Of a stretch of DNA of 64,000 nt, positions 63,910 to 64,000 are shown in pieces. Source of the DNA: Streptomyces sp. 71268 (GTDB taxonomy: Bacteria; Actinomycetota; Actinomycetes; Streptomycetales; Streptomycetaceae); the NCBI RefSeq assembly GCF_029392895.1, contig NZ_CP114200.1, positions 4,743,001 to 4,807,000 on the forward strand. The letters are read 5' to 3'. The position numbers and the translations under genes are program-made. Below the pieces are notes generated by a model. The model was not told the origin of the DNA, did no database searches, and was given only the letters and a program-made list of their open reading frames with translations. The first letter of the stretch is position 1. Each line of letters begins with the position of its first letter.

Positions 63910-64000
63910 TCAGCGGGTGGCGGGGACGGTGGTGGCGGACTGTTGGGGGAGGCGGTCGAAGAGGAGTTGCAGCGCGCCGCTCACCGGGTGCCGCACCTGG
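63910..64000 (-). CDS. partial CDS, C-terminus only
   Basis: Twenty-nine codons and a stop run off the window edge: QVRHPVSGALQLLFDRLP then QQSATTVPATR. Third positions are G/C-rich and its stop lies 11 bp before the siderophore lipoprotein start, so it is probably the preceding gene of that operon. Too short to identify. Confidence 0.5.
   Translation of the reverse strand, partial: QVRHPVSGALQLLFDRLPQQSATTVPATR

Overview
The window reads as chromosomal DNA of a Streptomyces species. GC is near 72-74 %, third codon positions are almost all G or C, GTG and TTG starts are common, and there are Streptomyces-specific genes: an RsiG-type c-di-GMP-binding anti-sigma factor, the nickel sensor Nur, SCO6880-family and DUF397 proteins, and a SoxR beside its FMN-reductase target. 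No tRNA, rRNA, CRISPR array, insertion sequence or relaxase was seen. Homologies are recalled family knowledge; no search was run.

Region 1 (1-10.4 kb): a GNAT acetyltransferase, then a minus-strand operon for a stripped-down type IV secretion apparatus. In transcription order it has a two-helix pilin-like protein, a VirB8/TcpC-like protein, a VirB6-like polytopic protein, an SCO6880 protein (membrane anchor plus VirB4-N-like domain), a VirB4-like ATPase, and a VirD4/TraG-like protein lacking a Walker A motif and broken by a one-base frameshift in a homopolymer. A divergent gene encodes an SLT + NlpC/P60 two-headed wall hydrolase of the kind Gram-positive T4SSs use. There is no relaxase or oriT.

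Region 2 (10.7-24.2 kb): PAP2 phosphatase, a bicovalent-flavin oxidase, a lipoprotein, CsoR with its palindromic operator, then phosphate supply: DUF47-pit on the plus strand and pstSCAB on the minus strand, with a PHO-box array, an intra-operon hairpin and a terminator. An NlpC/P60 hydrolase follows.

Region 3 (24.2-30.7 kb): a receiver-PP2C phosphatase, DUF2516, an HbhA-like protein and an XRE regulator with a perfect 12-2-12 operator. Next comes a lower-GC three-gene cassette, dual-OB protein - DUF488 - DUF488, joined by ATGA overlaps and closed by a perfect 40-bp palindrome. This is the best candidate for an undescribed small system.

Region 4 (30.7-48.5 kb): stress and redox genes. They include an ECF41 sigma factor co-translated with its carboxymuconolactone-decarboxylase partner behind an ECF41-type promoter, a rifampicin monooxygenase (rox) with a rifamycin-associated element, an MFS exporter, a GlxA/cupin pair, a second ECF sigma factor divergent from an Old Yellow Enzyme lacking the usual substrate-binding pair, RraA, and a LysR regulator divergent from a diaminopropionate ammonia-lyase-like enzyme.

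Region 5 (48.5-64 kb): an orphan cytochrome oxidase subunit I, a DinB/maleylpyruvate-isomerase-like domain fused to a BBE flavo-oxidase, WYL and HxlR regulators, an imine-reductase-like enzyme, FMN reductase/SoxR with a SoxR box, an Eis-like acetyltransferase, asparaginase, RsiG, Dtd, YgfZ, Nur, a siderophore-binding lipoprotein and the tail of its upstream neighbour.
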